From positions 1 through 48,442 of IMG/VR virus record IMGVR_UViG_3300036826_000040: a stretch of 48,442 nt of DNA. The stretch is one strand, 5' to 3'. This document shows, piece by piece, positions 5,948 to 12,562 of this stretch. The notes below the pieces were generated by a model, which saw only the letters and a list, made by a program, of their open reading frames with translations, was not told the DNA's origin and did not search any database. Origin of the DNA: a virus. Positions within the stretch are counted from its first letter, which is position 1. Every line of letters starts with the position of its first letter. Made by a program: the position numbers and the translations under genes.

Positions 5948-6376
5948 ATGCCCCTGACTTGGGACACGCAGGACGTCCTCAACTACGAGGACGTCTGCTG
6001 GATCACGAGCGAGGCCGGGATCCCCGACCACGGCATCGAGCCGGGTCAGAAGTACCTCAACCCGGTCACGAACGCGCTGATCTGGCACTCGTTGAACACG
6101 GGGATCGGAAGAATCACCGAGGTCAACGCGGCCGAGGTCTACGCCAGGATCGCCCTGGTCGAGACGCTGTACGGAGCATCGCTCCGTAACAGCGACGGCC
6201 CCAGGCCGATCACGATGGACGACGTGCTTCAGCACGTCGGTCTGACCACCAACGCCACCTTCCAGGAGGAGTCCCGCACGAAGTTCCTGAAGCGCCATGC
6301 GGACTACTTCCTGACCGAGAAGGTCGCCGCCTTCAAGAAGGCGACGAAGGCGAAGGACAGCGGCGAGGGGGCTTAG
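5948..6376 (+). CDS. Hypothetical protein
   Basis: This 142-residue protein starts at ATG 5948, five bases after a full leader motif. It is a globular mixed protein with no motif I recognise; the segment TEVNAAEVYARIALVETLYGA looks helical. It ends the first leader-motif gene series, directly before the large inverted repeat at 6389-6461. Confidence 0.7.
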   Translation: MPLTWDTQDVLNYEDVCWITSEAGIPDHGIEPGQKYLNPVTNALIWHSLNTGIGRITEVNAAEVYARIALVETLYGASLRNSDGPRPITMDDVLQHVGLTTNATFQEESRTKFLKRHADYFLTEKVAAFKKATKAKDSGEGA

Positions 6377-6388
6377 CCCCCTCCGCTG

Positions 6389-6461
6389 CATGAACGACCG
6401 GGTATCGGGAGAGGGCGCGCGCCCTGGGAGAGCGGCAGCGCGTTTTTCCCGGTCGTTCATG
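6389..6461. terminator. Large inverted repeat, probable terminator or structural site
   Basis: CATGAACGACCGGG (6389-6402) and CCCGGTCGTTCATG (6448-6461) form a perfect 14-bp stem. The 45-base loop contains the 14-base palindrome 6412-6425 (AGGGCGCGCGCCCT) and a run of five T's just before the right arm. Placed between the 6376 stop and the promoter at 6494, it is likely to end the first transcript. A protein-binding or replication site is also possible. Confidence 0.5.
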
Positions 6462-6493
6462 GAGCGCACACCGCGTTCCCGCACCACCACCTG

Positions 6494-6522
6494 TTGCACG
6501 TCCGGTTGACGTGTGGTAGGAT
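6494..6522 (+). promoter_or_regulatory. Sigma-70/SigA-type promoter
   Basis: TTGCAC (6494-6499), a 17-base spacer, and TAGGAT (6517-6522). Transcription would start near 6529 and the leader motif follows at 6536. The arms GTTGCACG (6493-6500) and CGTGCAAC (6529-6536) flank the promoter as an inverted repeat, a possible operator. Confidence 0.65.
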
Positions 6523-6555
6523 GTCGTGCGTGCAACCGACAGGAAGGAGGTCAGC

Positions 6556-6777
6556 TTGACCACCACCACTGTCTCCGTCGAGAAGTTCAGGACGGAGGCC
6601 GAGCGGCGTCTGATCGACACGTTCGAGCTAATGCTCGAACTCGGTCTGCGTTCCCGTGACGCCGTGTGGAGTCGCGTCGAGAGCGGCGCGATTCCAGCAC
6701 CGATCATCCGCAAGGCCAACGTAGTTGCCTTGTGGGACAGGGACGCACTCGATCTACCCGACAGAAAGGAGTCGTGA
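6556..6777 (+). CDS. AlpA/excisionase-like small DNA-binding protein
   Basis: This 73-residue protein starts at TTG 6556 after CCGACAGGAAGGAG (6536-6549); no ATG or GTG fits as well. The segment RDAVWSRVESGAIPAPIIRKANVVALWDRDAL matches the helix-turn-helix-wing layout of AlpA/excisionase regulators. It is the first gene after the promoter at 6494, so it may regulate that promoter. No integrase is visible, so a true excisionase role is unlikely. Its stop overlaps the next ATG. Confidence 0.6.
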   Translation: MTTTTVSVEKFRTEAERRLIDTFELMLELGLRSRDAVWSRVESGAIPAPIIRKANVVALWDRDALDLPDRKES

Positions 6778-7847
6778 TGCGTCACGACACGCTGGACTCG
6801 CTCATCGAGCGCGTCCTGAAGGAGCACGAGCGCAAGGAGGACATCCTTGCGGACACGAGGCACATGTCGGTCGTCGTGGAGTCGGAGGAGGACGGCAACC
6901 CGGTCACGCTCAGCGTGGACGAGGCTGACGGCACCACTCTGCACTACGCGCCGTCCGAGCACATGCTCGGGCAGATGGCGACCGATCTCCAGATCCCGAA
7001 GCGGTACTTCGACCGCATGAGGAGCGCAGCACCCGACCTGTTCAGGTCGAACGTCCACCACTGGCTCTACCAGGAGCCGAAGCGGAGGATGCTGCGTGCG
7101 TACAAGGTGGACGACGAGGTTCGCAACGGGAGAGCCTGGCTCTCCGACCGCTACAGGCGGCTCGACAACATCGAGATCGCCACTCGTCTCCTCCCGGAGT
7201 TCGGCAGGCTCGATGTCGAGCCTGAGTTCCACAGCGCGTCGATCACCGACGAGCGCTTCTACCTCCGTGCCGTGTTTCCGGGCATGGAGCGCGAGGTCAA
7301 GGTCGGGGACGCCGTGCAGTGGGGCGTGCAGATCCGCAACTCGGAGGTCGGGGCGGCAACGTTCGCCATCGAGTCCTTCGTGCTGCGCCTGGTCTGCAAG
7401 AACGGGATGGTCGTCGCCAAGGTGCTGAACGCTCGGCACATCGGCAAGCGGTTGGACGACATCCTCTCGGACGAGGCAGTGGAGGCCGACGACCACGCCT
7501 TCTGGCTGGCCGCTCGGGACACGCTGCGTGCCTCGATGGACGAGGCTGCGTTCGAGGAGACGGTCGAGAAGCTGCGTGGGACGACGGAGGGTGCTCGGAT
7601 CGAGTCCGCTCCGCAGGCCACGAAGCGCCTCGCCAAGACGGTCGGCCTCTCCGAGGAGGAGCAGGAGACCGTGCTCACGAACCTGGTGCGTGAGGGCGAC
7701 CTCACCCGCTGGGGGATGTTGAACGCCGTCACCGCCGCTGCACACTCGGTCGAGTCCTTCGACCGGGGCGTGGAGTTGGAGGAGGCTGGCTGGAACATCG
7801 CCAACCTGTCCCGGCGCGACTGGGACAGGATCGCCGTCGCAGCCTGA
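6777..7847 (+). CDS. DUF932 family protein
   Basis: This 356-residue protein starts at ATG 6777 (TGATG overlap) after the leader motif 6758-6771. Family-typical features are the N-terminal HYAPSEHMLGQMATDLQIPKRYFDRM segment, RAWLSDRYRRLDN, and the central FVLRLVCKNGMVV core. DUF932 proteins are common in phages and plasmids and their biochemical role is unknown; a link to DNA replication or recombination is often suggested from context. Hairpin density falls within this gene compared with the genes to its left. Confidence 0.8.
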   Translation: MRHDTLDSLIERVLKEHERKEDILADTRHMSVVVESEEDGNPVTLSVDEADGTTLHYAPSEHMLGQMATDLQIPKRYFDRMRSAAPDLFRSNVHHWLYQEPKRRMLRAYKVDDEVRNGRAWLSDRYRRLDNIEIATRLLPEFGRLDVEPEFHSASITDERFYLRAVFPGMEREVKVGDAVQWGVQIRNSEVGAATFAIESFVLRLVCKNGMVVAKVLNARHIGKRLDDILSDEAVEADDHAFWLAARDTLRASMDEAAFEETVEKLRGTTEGARIESAPQATKRLAKTVGLSEEEQETVLTNLVREGDLTRWGMLNAVTAAAHSVESFDRGVELEEAGWNIANLSRRDWDRIAVAA

Positions 7848-7860
7848 CGGCTGGGGGTAA

Positions 7861-7892
7861 GTGTGGCCCCCTCGTTTACGAGGGGCCACACA
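7861..7892. terminator. Strong intergenic hairpin
   Basis: GTGTGGCCCCCTCG-TTTA-CGAGGGGCCACAC forms a long GC-rich stem with one unpaired C, just after the DUF932 stop and before the leader motif at 7903. There is no T tract, so it may stabilise or process the mRNA rather than terminate. Confidence 0.5.
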
Positions 7893-7922
7893 CCCCCACA
7901 ATCCGACAGAAAGGAGCAAGCC

Positions 7923-8138
7923 ATGTTCACCGTCACCATCAACGAGGGGCCGCTGACGTCCGACGACAACGCGGTCTACTTCTGTGACGCGGAGCCGAAG
8001 GGGTTGCTGATCGAGTTCGAGTCGCCCGATGGCGACATGAAGTTCGCTCGCTTCCTCGCCTTCACGCCGTCCAACGGCCGTGATCCCGGTGCTCCGCACC
8101 GCGTTCCGATGGAGCGCGTCGTCTCGGTGGTCGGATGA
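7923..8138 (+). CDS. Small hypothetical protein
   Basis: This 71-residue protein starts at ATG 7923 after CCGACAGAAAGGAG (7903-7916). The sequence suggests a compact beta protein (FTVTINEG, AVYFCDAE, GLLIEFESP, FARFLAFTP). No known family. The stop overlaps the next start as ATGA, so translation is probably coupled. Confidence 0.65.
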   Translation: MFTVTINEGPLTSDDNAVYFCDAEPKGLLIEFESPDGDMKFARFLAFTPSNGRDPGAPHRVPMERVVSVVG

Positions 8139-8428
8139 CCACCGGGGAGCAGGTCTACGCCACCACGATGCGGCGGGCTTACGCAGCCGCTCGCACCGTG
8201 GCCTGGCGACACCGAGGCGGCGACTCGGACGAGTTCAACGCCTGCGTCGTCCTGGCGATCCCGCACGTTCGCTGGCGGGACGCCGAGACTCGCATCGACT
8301 TCCTGGCCGCACTCGAACGAGCGGCCTACCTCGGGTTCGACCCGTGGGAAGTCGAGGACAGGGCCAGCTTCATCTCGGTCTGTTACGACGCCGAGATCCA
8401 GGCCGAACGTGCAAAGGGCGGCGAGTGA
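8135..8428 (+). CDS. Small hypothetical protein
   Basis: This 97-residue protein starts at ATG 8135 overlapping the upstream TGA. It is mostly helical with an Arg-rich first half and an acidic C-terminal half (FDPWEVEDRASFISVCYDAEIQAERA). No motif recognised. Confidence 0.65.
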   Translation: MTTGEQVYATTMRRAYAAARTVAWRHRGGDSDEFNACVVLAIPHVRWRDAETRIDFLAALERAAYLGFDPWEVEDRASFISVCYDAEIQAERAKGGE

Positions 8429-8445
8429 ACTCGCCGCCCAATGCC

Positions 8446-8507
8446 CCGACAGAAAGGCAGTCGCGCGGTTTCCCGCGCGCCACTCTCTGTGCGAAGGAGG
8501 ATACTCG
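8446..8507 (+). promoter_or_regulatory. Split leader: degenerate motif, hairpin, second ribosome-binding site
   Basis: CCGACAGAAAGGCAG (8446-8460) is the leader motif with a C inserted in the Shine-Dalgarno, and no start codon follows it. A hairpin (GCGCGG-TTT-CCCGCGC) and then a separate GAAGGAGG lead to ATG 8508. The original site appears broken and replaced. Confidence 0.5.
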
Positions 8508-8813
8508 ATGCACGCGGAAGTTCGCGGGCGTCACCACCACTGGAAGGTGTGGACGCCCGATCAAGGATCTCTCGCGCATACCGTCCCGATGTACGACCAG
8601 GACGGGATGCTCGTGGAGATGCTCGTCGTCGGAGCGCCGCCCGAGAAGGGCGGCGTGAAGATGGTCGAGTGCTATGGCGGGCCGTTCGAGTCTCAGGAGG
8701 AGGCCATCGAGTACGCCCGCTACCTCGGCTACACCGAGGTCAAGGTCGTCAAGACCAAGACGAAGCAGGAGGCTCTGGCAGCAGCCAGGGCTGCAAGATC
8801 ACGAAGCGCTTGA
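8508..8813 (+). CDS. Small hypothetical protein
   Basis: This 101-residue protein starts at ATG 8508 after GAAGGAGG. The N-terminus is His-rich (GRHHHWKVWTP). The middle looks beta, and the C-terminus is a Lys/Ala helix (KTKTKQEALAAARAARSRSA). Unknown family. The following hairpin CCTGGC-AGCA-GCCAGG is within the gene. Confidence 0.65.
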   Translation: MHAEVRGRHHHWKVWTPDQGSLAHTVPMYDQDGMLVEMLVVGAPPEKGGVKMVECYGGPFESQEEAIEYARYLGYTEVKVVKTKTKQEALAAARAARSRSA

Positions 8814-8838
8814 CGTTACACGGTAAGACGTGTAGGGT
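8810..8838 (+). promoter_or_regulatory. Promoter with embedded operator-like palindrome
   Basis: TTGACG (8810-8815), a 17-base spacer, and TAGGGT (8833-8838). The spacer contains TACACG (8817-8822) and CGTGTA (8829-8834), an inverted repeat overlapping the -10. The next gene encodes a helix-turn-helix protein, so autoregulation is plausible. Confidence 0.7.
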
Positions 8839-8873
8839 AAGCGCCTGGTCCACTACCCGACAGGAAGGAGAAC

Positions 8874-9542
8874 GTGAACACAGCAGCAGAACGCCACCTT
8901 GCCAAGGCCGAGGGATACCTCGCTAAGGGCGATAGCTGGTACCACAAGGCAGCCGACGAGATCGTTGCCGCGATGGAAGCGGACACGACGCTCGGCCAGC
9001 AGAAGATCGCGGACAGGCTCGGCAAAAGCCGAGCCTGGGTGAGGGACATCGTGGCATGGCACACTAGCGGGCGGCCTGCCGCCATCTCGTGGCATCGCGG
9101 TTCTCACGCCACCACCGCAGAGATCCAGCAGGGCGCACGTCGGCTCCTGCGGGAGGCTCCACTGGAACAGGTGGAGCAGATCATCTCCGAGCTACCTGCT
9201 GAACGTCAGCAGGCCATCGGAGCAGCAGCGGGCCACCGTTACCTGCGTGCTCGTCAGGATCACGACGAGGCAGAGGCCCGTCTCACACCCGCCCAGCGCC
9301 GCGAGCGCGAAGCAGGACGGGCGGAAACCCAGAGGCTCGCCAGCAAGATGACGGCGGGCTTCGCAACCCTCGGCATCATCGGCCACTTGGAGCAGGTTGT
9401 TGAGGAGATGCGGGAGTTGAACGCCGACTCCTCCATCACCCCTCAGCAGGTCGAGCAGATCGAGGCTGTCCTGAAGGACATCCTCACCGAAGTCGAAGTG
9501 GCTCGGGCGATGGCCGGGATGGAAGGGAGCGAGATCGGATGA
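8874..9542 (+). CDS. Helix-turn-helix regulator or ParB-like protein
   Basis: This 222-residue protein starts at GTG 8874 after CCGACAGGAAGGAG. Residues ~39-62 (LGQQKIADRLGKSRAWVRDIV) form a clear helix-turn-helix of the type found in KorB/ParB-like and phage regulators. The remainder is helical with coiled-coil potential (EAEARLTPAQRREREAGRAE and the C-terminal LEQVVEEM region). Its own promoter carries a palindrome, so it is the best candidate for a phage regulator. A role in partition or replication cannot be excluded. Confidence 0.65.
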   Translation: MNTAAERHLAKAEGYLAKGDSWYHKAADEIVAAMEADTTLGQQKIADRLGKSRAWVRDIVAWHTSGRPAAISWHRGSHATTAEIQQGARRLLREAPLEQVEQIISELPAERQQAIGAAAGHRYLRARQDHDEAEARLTPAQRREREAGRAETQRLASKMTAGFATLGIIGHLEQVVEEMRELNADSSITPQQVEQIEAVLKDILTEVEVARAMAGMEGSEIG

Positions 9543-9982
9543 AGGATCTGGCTCGTTGGGAACGGCTGGAGGAGTTCCTGGTCGATCACGACACCGAGAC
9601 CTTCTCGGTGTACGACATCGCCGCAGGGATGGGAGTCACGGTCGAGACGGCCAGTGACCTGATCCAGTCGTACCTCGGGGCGCAGCGCGCGGTCAACCCC
9701 CGCACGCTGTACGTCCTGAAGCGCGAGGGTCGCACTCGTAGTGCGACCTGGAGCGTCGGTCAGCGCACCACCGACGCTCGCATCATCTCGAACGTGCTGT
9801 TCGATGATGTGCAGGTCAAGGTGCATCGGGCATGGAAGCATGACCTCGACAGGCTGAAGGAGAAGAACCCCCAGGCCGCTCGCTACGTCGAGGCCAAGCT
9901 GGTCGCCGTCGTTGACGGTGCACTCCAGATGCTCGCAGTCGCCCTCGATGCAGAGGACGGTTACGAGACCGACCACGCCTAG
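9539..9982 (+). CDS. Winged-helix-like hypothetical protein
   Basis: This 147-residue protein starts at ATG 9539 (ATGA overlap with the regulator). The segment FSVYDIAAGMGVTVETASDLIQSYL looks like a helix-turn-helix and the following strands like a wing. It is probably co-translated with and functionally linked to the regulator upstream. The gene holds the hairpin GTCGCACT-CGT-AGTGCGAC near 9729. Confidence 0.6.
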   Translation: MKDLARWERLEEFLVDHDTETFSVYDIAAGMGVTVETASDLIQSYLGAQRAVNPRTLYVLKREGRTRSATWSVGQRTTDARIISNVLFDDVQVKVHRAWKHDLDRLKEKNPQAARYVEAKLVAVVDGALQMLAVALDAEDGYETDHA

Positions 9983-9991
9983 TAGTAGCAG

Positions 9992-10015
9992 GGGGAGCGG
10001 CTAACGCCGCTCCCC
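9992..10015. other. Intergenic hairpin with UAAC loop
   Basis: GGGGAGCGGC-TAAC-GCCGCTCCCC is a 10-bp perfect stem between the 9982 stop and the leader motif at 10022. It is similar to 5884-5901, with three extra pairs. Confidence 0.6.
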
Positions 10016-10039
10016 TACCACCCGACAGAAAGGAACGAA

Positions 10040-10168
10040 ATGCCACGCAAGACACGACTGAAGGCCAAGGGGCAACGCACCCGTGGTCGTCACAAGCACC
10101 GCTACTCACCAGAGACGAAGGTGTGGAACCGCCTGATGAAGAAGGGGAAGGCGGTGACGAAGCTGTGA
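10040..10168 (+). CDS. Very basic 42-residue protein
   Basis: ATG 10040 follows CCGACAGAAAGGAA (10022-10035); the frame ends at TGA 10166-10168. More than a third of the residues are Lys, Arg or His (KTRLKAKGQRTRGRHKHR), so it likely binds nucleic acid. The stop overlaps the next GTG (GTGA). Confidence 0.6.
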   Translation: MPRKTRLKAKGQRTRGRHKHRYSPETKVWNRLMKKGKAVTKL

Positions 10169-10545
10169 GCTACGAGCCGAACCGCAAGCAGTCCACGCAG
10201 GACTTCTACGAGTCCGCGATGCAGCCCGACTTCCCCGACGAGATCGCACTTCAGATCGACCGTCAGCAGGCTGGCGAAGGCCCGGAGATCGGGTACAGCC
10301 AGGAGTCGGTCGAGACGATCTCGGAACAGTTCCGCGCGTTCCTGCTTGCCCGCAGCTACGCACACTACAAGGCGACGGGCTTCATGCCGAAGCACGTCCG
10401 GGCGAAGGTCACGTTCGACTTCAGCCCGCACCCTGGCGACCCGATGGACGACCCCGATGTGGGGCCGTTCTACCACGCCGCCAACGACCGGGGCACCACC
10501 ATGATCGACGGCACGCTCCGTGCTTACTCCTGGAGGAAGCCGTAA
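10165..10545 (+). CDS. Hypothetical protein
   Basis: This 126-residue protein starts at GTG 10165 in a GTGA overlap. It is a globular protein with a helical N-terminal half and a C-terminal PHPGDPMDDPDVGPFYHAAND segment. No known family. It begins a long run of overlapping genes. Confidence 0.65.
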   Translation: MSYEPNRKQSTQDFYESAMQPDFPDEIALQIDRQQAGEGPEIGYSQESVETISEQFRAFLLARSYAHYKATGFMPKHVRAKVTFDFSPHPGDPMDDPDVGPFYHAANDRGTTMIDGTLRAYSWRKP

Positions 10546-11495
10546 TGCAGGCGTGGGAGTGGGCGCTGGAACTCCGCACGGAGTTGGAGGAGTTCTGGCG
10601 CTCCCCGGTCGGCCAGCGCTTCGGCCAGGGATGGTCGAACGTGCGGGCGAGGAAGGCGGGGATGCCGCCGATCCAGGACATCGAACTGGTGAAGCTGCCC
10701 ATCGCCGCCCCGTTCTACGTCACCGAGGAGATGACCGACCTGCTCACGCACGCAGCGCAGTCGTTCCCGGAGACGGAGTTCCGCCCGATGGATCTACCGC
10801 TGGAGGCTGGGTTCGTCTACTTCGCCAACCCGATCCCGGTCATCGACATCAACCTGAAGGAACTCCACTGGCGGGCGTTCTCGTGGGGAACCACCTACGA
10901 CGAGAACGGGCCGTGGGGCGTGCATCTCGCCTTCTACGACCACAGGGACGACCGAACGTTCGCCCCCTATGTCGAGGACGAGGAGCGGTACGGGCTGCTC
11001 GACATCCTGCCCACGCTGGGGATGCAGCACGAGACCCAGTGGACGTTCGGATCGACGTGCCGCTCCGAGCAGAGGGGCGGGACAATCGCCAACAAGGACA
11101 AGGAGATCCCGGAGGAGGCGAGGGCGTCGGGCGAGCAGATGCTCGCCACGGTTCACGCCTTCTGGCTGCTCTGCTGGCAGAGGATCGGCACGCCACAGAA
11201 CGAGCGCGCATCACGCGGCGTTCGCCGTCGCGCAGAGCGTTCGTTCCCTGGGCGTCCGATCCCCGAGGTCAGGGTCATCACCCTCCGTCGCCCGAAGCCT
11301 CCGAAGGAGGCTGGCGAGGAGGTCAACGGCGGTGGCCGGGAGTACACGCACCGCTGGTGGGTGGACGCCTACTGGCGGCGGACGTGGTACGAGTCGGAGG
11401 GTCGCCACAAGCCCCAGCTTGTCGCTGGGTCGGTGCGTGGCCCGAAGGACAAGCCCCTTGTCCTGAAGGACAAGGTGTACCTCTGGAGACGCTGA
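10545..11495 (+). CDS. Conserved hypothetical protein of actinobacterial mobile elements
   Basis: This 316-residue protein starts at ATG 10545 (TAATG overlap). The C-terminal part, with HRWWVDAYWRRTWYESEGRHKPQLV and then GPKDKPLVLKDKVYLWRR, is a pattern I recall from actinobacterial genomes and phages, where it has no assigned role. The N-terminal half is helical with ITLRRP and aromatic-rich strands. The conserved basic aromatic end suggests nucleic-acid contact; this is inference. Confidence 0.65.
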   Translation: MQAWEWALELRTELEEFWRSPVGQRFGQGWSNVRARKAGMPPIQDIELVKLPIAAPFYVTEEMTDLLTHAAQSFPETEFRPMDLPLEAGFVYFANPIPVIDINLKELHWRAFSWGTTYDENGPWGVHLAFYDHRDDRTFAPYVEDEERYGLLDILPTLGMQHETQWTFGSTCRSEQRGGTIANKDKEIPEEARASGEQMLATVHAFWLLCWQRIGTPQNERASRGVRRRAERSFPGRPIPEVRVITLRRPKPPKEAGEEVNGGGREYTHRWWVDAYWRRTWYESEGRHKPQLVAGSVRGPKDKPLVLKDKVYLWRR

Positions 11496-11674
11496 TGCCG
11501 AGACCGAAGCGATCAGTCAGAGCGAGCGGTGTGGGCCGCAGTATCGGTGCCTACACCGCCGCGCTTGTGACCTGCTCCGAGTGCAAGCGCAGGTTGCCGC
11601 GCGAAGCGATCCACCACATCACGAAGAAGGGCAAGGCGTGGTGCGGCGAGTGCTGGGCGACGTGGCCGCGATGA
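11495..11674 (+). CDS. Small zinc-finger protein
   Basis: This 59-residue protein starts at ATG 11495 (TGATG overlap). CSECKRRLP and CGECWATW give two CxxC pairs with a HH between, a four-Cys zinc ribbon. It is basic at the N-terminus. Short zinc ribbons like this are common in phage replication regions; function unknown. Confidence 0.65.
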   Translation: MPRPKRSVRASGVGRSIGAYTAALVTCSECKRRLPREAIHHITKKGKAWCGECWATWPR

Positions 11675-11958
11675 GCCACGTCATCCATCTGATCGGCGGC
11701 GTGGACGGCATCGAGGACTACCCCGAGCTAGCCGTCCACGTCGGCGGCTACGTCACCCGCTACGAGCCGTTCAACTCGAAGAAGGGCGAACAGTGGATCT
11801 GGACAGACTCGCGCGTCGAGAAGGCGATCCACTTCAAGGACGCTGCGAAGGCGCATGAGTTCTGGACGACCGCCATCGGGATCCGTCCCGATGGTCAGCC
11901 CGACCGTCCGCTGACGATCTACCACGTCAGCATCGAGCCGGTCGAGGAGGACGAGTGA
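11671..11958 (+). CDS. Hypothetical protein
   Basis: This 95-residue protein starts at ATG 11671 (ATGA overlap). It begins MSHVIHLIGGVDGIEDYPEL and looks like a small alpha/beta protein. No known family. Confidence 0.6.
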   Translation: MSHVIHLIGGVDGIEDYPELAVHVGGYVTRYEPFNSKKGEQWIWTDSRVEKAIHFKDAAKAHEFWTTAIGIRPDGQPDRPLTIYHVSIEPVEEDE

Positions 11959-12284
11959 CGAACTTCCCGCAAAGAGCGAGAAAGCCGGGTCGCCCCGGCT
12001 TCTCGGAAATGCCGCACGGGTTGAACCTCTCGGCCTCCCGGCGTACTGTCTGCGTTCGTGACACGTCAGACTGGAGAAGCGTAACGCACGGCCCCCCCGA
12101 AGTGAAGGCCGGTTGCTCGGGGCAGGCGAAGGATGGAGGCCGAGCGGACTGCCTAAAGGCGCAGCTTGGTCGAGAACGGATGTCCTGTCCTTCAACGGCT
12201 GGAAGGGGTGCAGCCCCCCTGGGTGGGGGGGGTTCGGGAAGAACGCTCCGAACCCCCCCGATGGCTCTGGAGGAGAACACATGA
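11955..12284 (+). CDS. Doubtful frame, probably untranslated leader
   Basis: A 109-codon frame opens at GTG 11955 (GTGA overlap), which would fit the local style. However, its codon use is much less biased than that of its neighbours and its sequence is low-complexity (GGGG, PP, many Arg and Ser). The same bases contain a promoter-like pair (12021-12049) and two strong hairpins. I think most of this frame is non-coding; a short N-terminal peptide may be made. Confidence 0.25.
   Translation: MTNFPQRARKPGRPGFSEMPHGLNLSASRRTVCVRDTSDWRSVTHGPPEVKAGCSGQAKDGGRADCLKAQLGRERMSCPSTAGRGAAPLGGGGSGRTLRTPPMALEENT
11979..12005. other. Strong hairpin after the 11958 stop
   Basis: CGAGA, an unpaired A, then AGCCGGG pairs with CCCGGCT and TCTCG around the loop TCGC. 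There is no T run. It lies just before the promoter-like pair at 12021 and may separate the two transcripts. Confidence 0.45.
12021..12049 (+). promoter_or_regulatory. Promoter-like sequence upstream of the recombination operon
   Basis: TTGAAC (12021-12026), 17 bases, TACTGT (12044-12049). This would give a leader of about 225 bases before ATG 12281. The spacing is ideal and both hexamers match at four or more positions. It fits the apparent lack of coding in 11960-12280. Confidence 0.45.
12226..12259. other. Very strong G/C hairpin in leader
   Basis: GGGGGGGTTCGG pairs perfectly with CCGAACCCCCCC around a ten-base loop, ending 11 bases before the ribosome-binding site GGAGGAG of the 12281 gene. 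It may be an attenuator or a stabiliser; there is no T tract. Confidence 0.5.
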
Positions 12285-12562
12285 GGAACCCCTGCATCAT
12301 CCCCGGCTGTCGAGGAGAGGGGATCTGGCAGCTAGGTGTGCGCGCACGTCTGATCGCTAAGGCCGCGTCACCATCACATCCGAGCAAGCGGGCGACCGAC
12401 GCTGCCTTCGCTCCGAACCTGCCCGCGTTCCTCTGCGACAAGCACGCCTTCAGCGGGTGTCTACTCACGCTGATCGTGGAGCCGAGGAAGTACCACGAGA
12501 CCAGGGTGCGGGCCATCGGTGCTCCGAACCCACAACCACACAGGACGGTGAAGATCAAGTGA
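12281..12562 (+). CDS. Small Cys/His protein
   Basis: This 93-residue protein starts at ATG 12281 after CTGGAGGAG. CIIPGC near the N-terminus and C-DKH further on could bind zinc. Basic C-terminus. The family is unknown. Its stop overlaps the next GTG. Confidence 0.6.
   Translation: MRNPCIIPGCRGEGIWQLGVRARLIAKAASPSHPSKRATDAAFAPNLPAFLCDKHAFSGCLLTLIVEPRKYHETRVRAIGAPNPQPHRTVKIK

Larger units (their letters stand above)
232..6640. other. Hairpin-dense arm (left part)
   Basis: Short perfect inverted repeats (stems of 5-10 bp, loops of 1-7 bases) occur about every 50-90 bases, in genes and gaps alike. By hand I count more than 40 with stems of 7 or more pairs; a rough chance estimate for this base composition is about 3-4. 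Arm sequences differ from one another, so it is not a repeat family. Many loops are known RNA tetraloops: C(TTCG)G at 1364-1378 and 1982-1998, C(TACG)G at 664-685, C(TAAC)G, C(GAAA)G. The density falls after the DUF932 gene and is low in the virion genes. The arm continues on the other side of the contig junction (47560-48442). Confidence 0.7.

Noticed and set aside
6333-8099. A 588-codon minus-strand frame opposite the DUF932 gene
   Set aside because: Arg/Leu/Val-rich shadow of high-GC coding sequence; the plus strand has starts, leader motifs and family matches.
12226-12259. Calling the G/C hairpin an intrinsic terminator
   Set aside because: No T tract follows and a ribosome-binding site comes 11 bases later, so it is more likely a leader structure.
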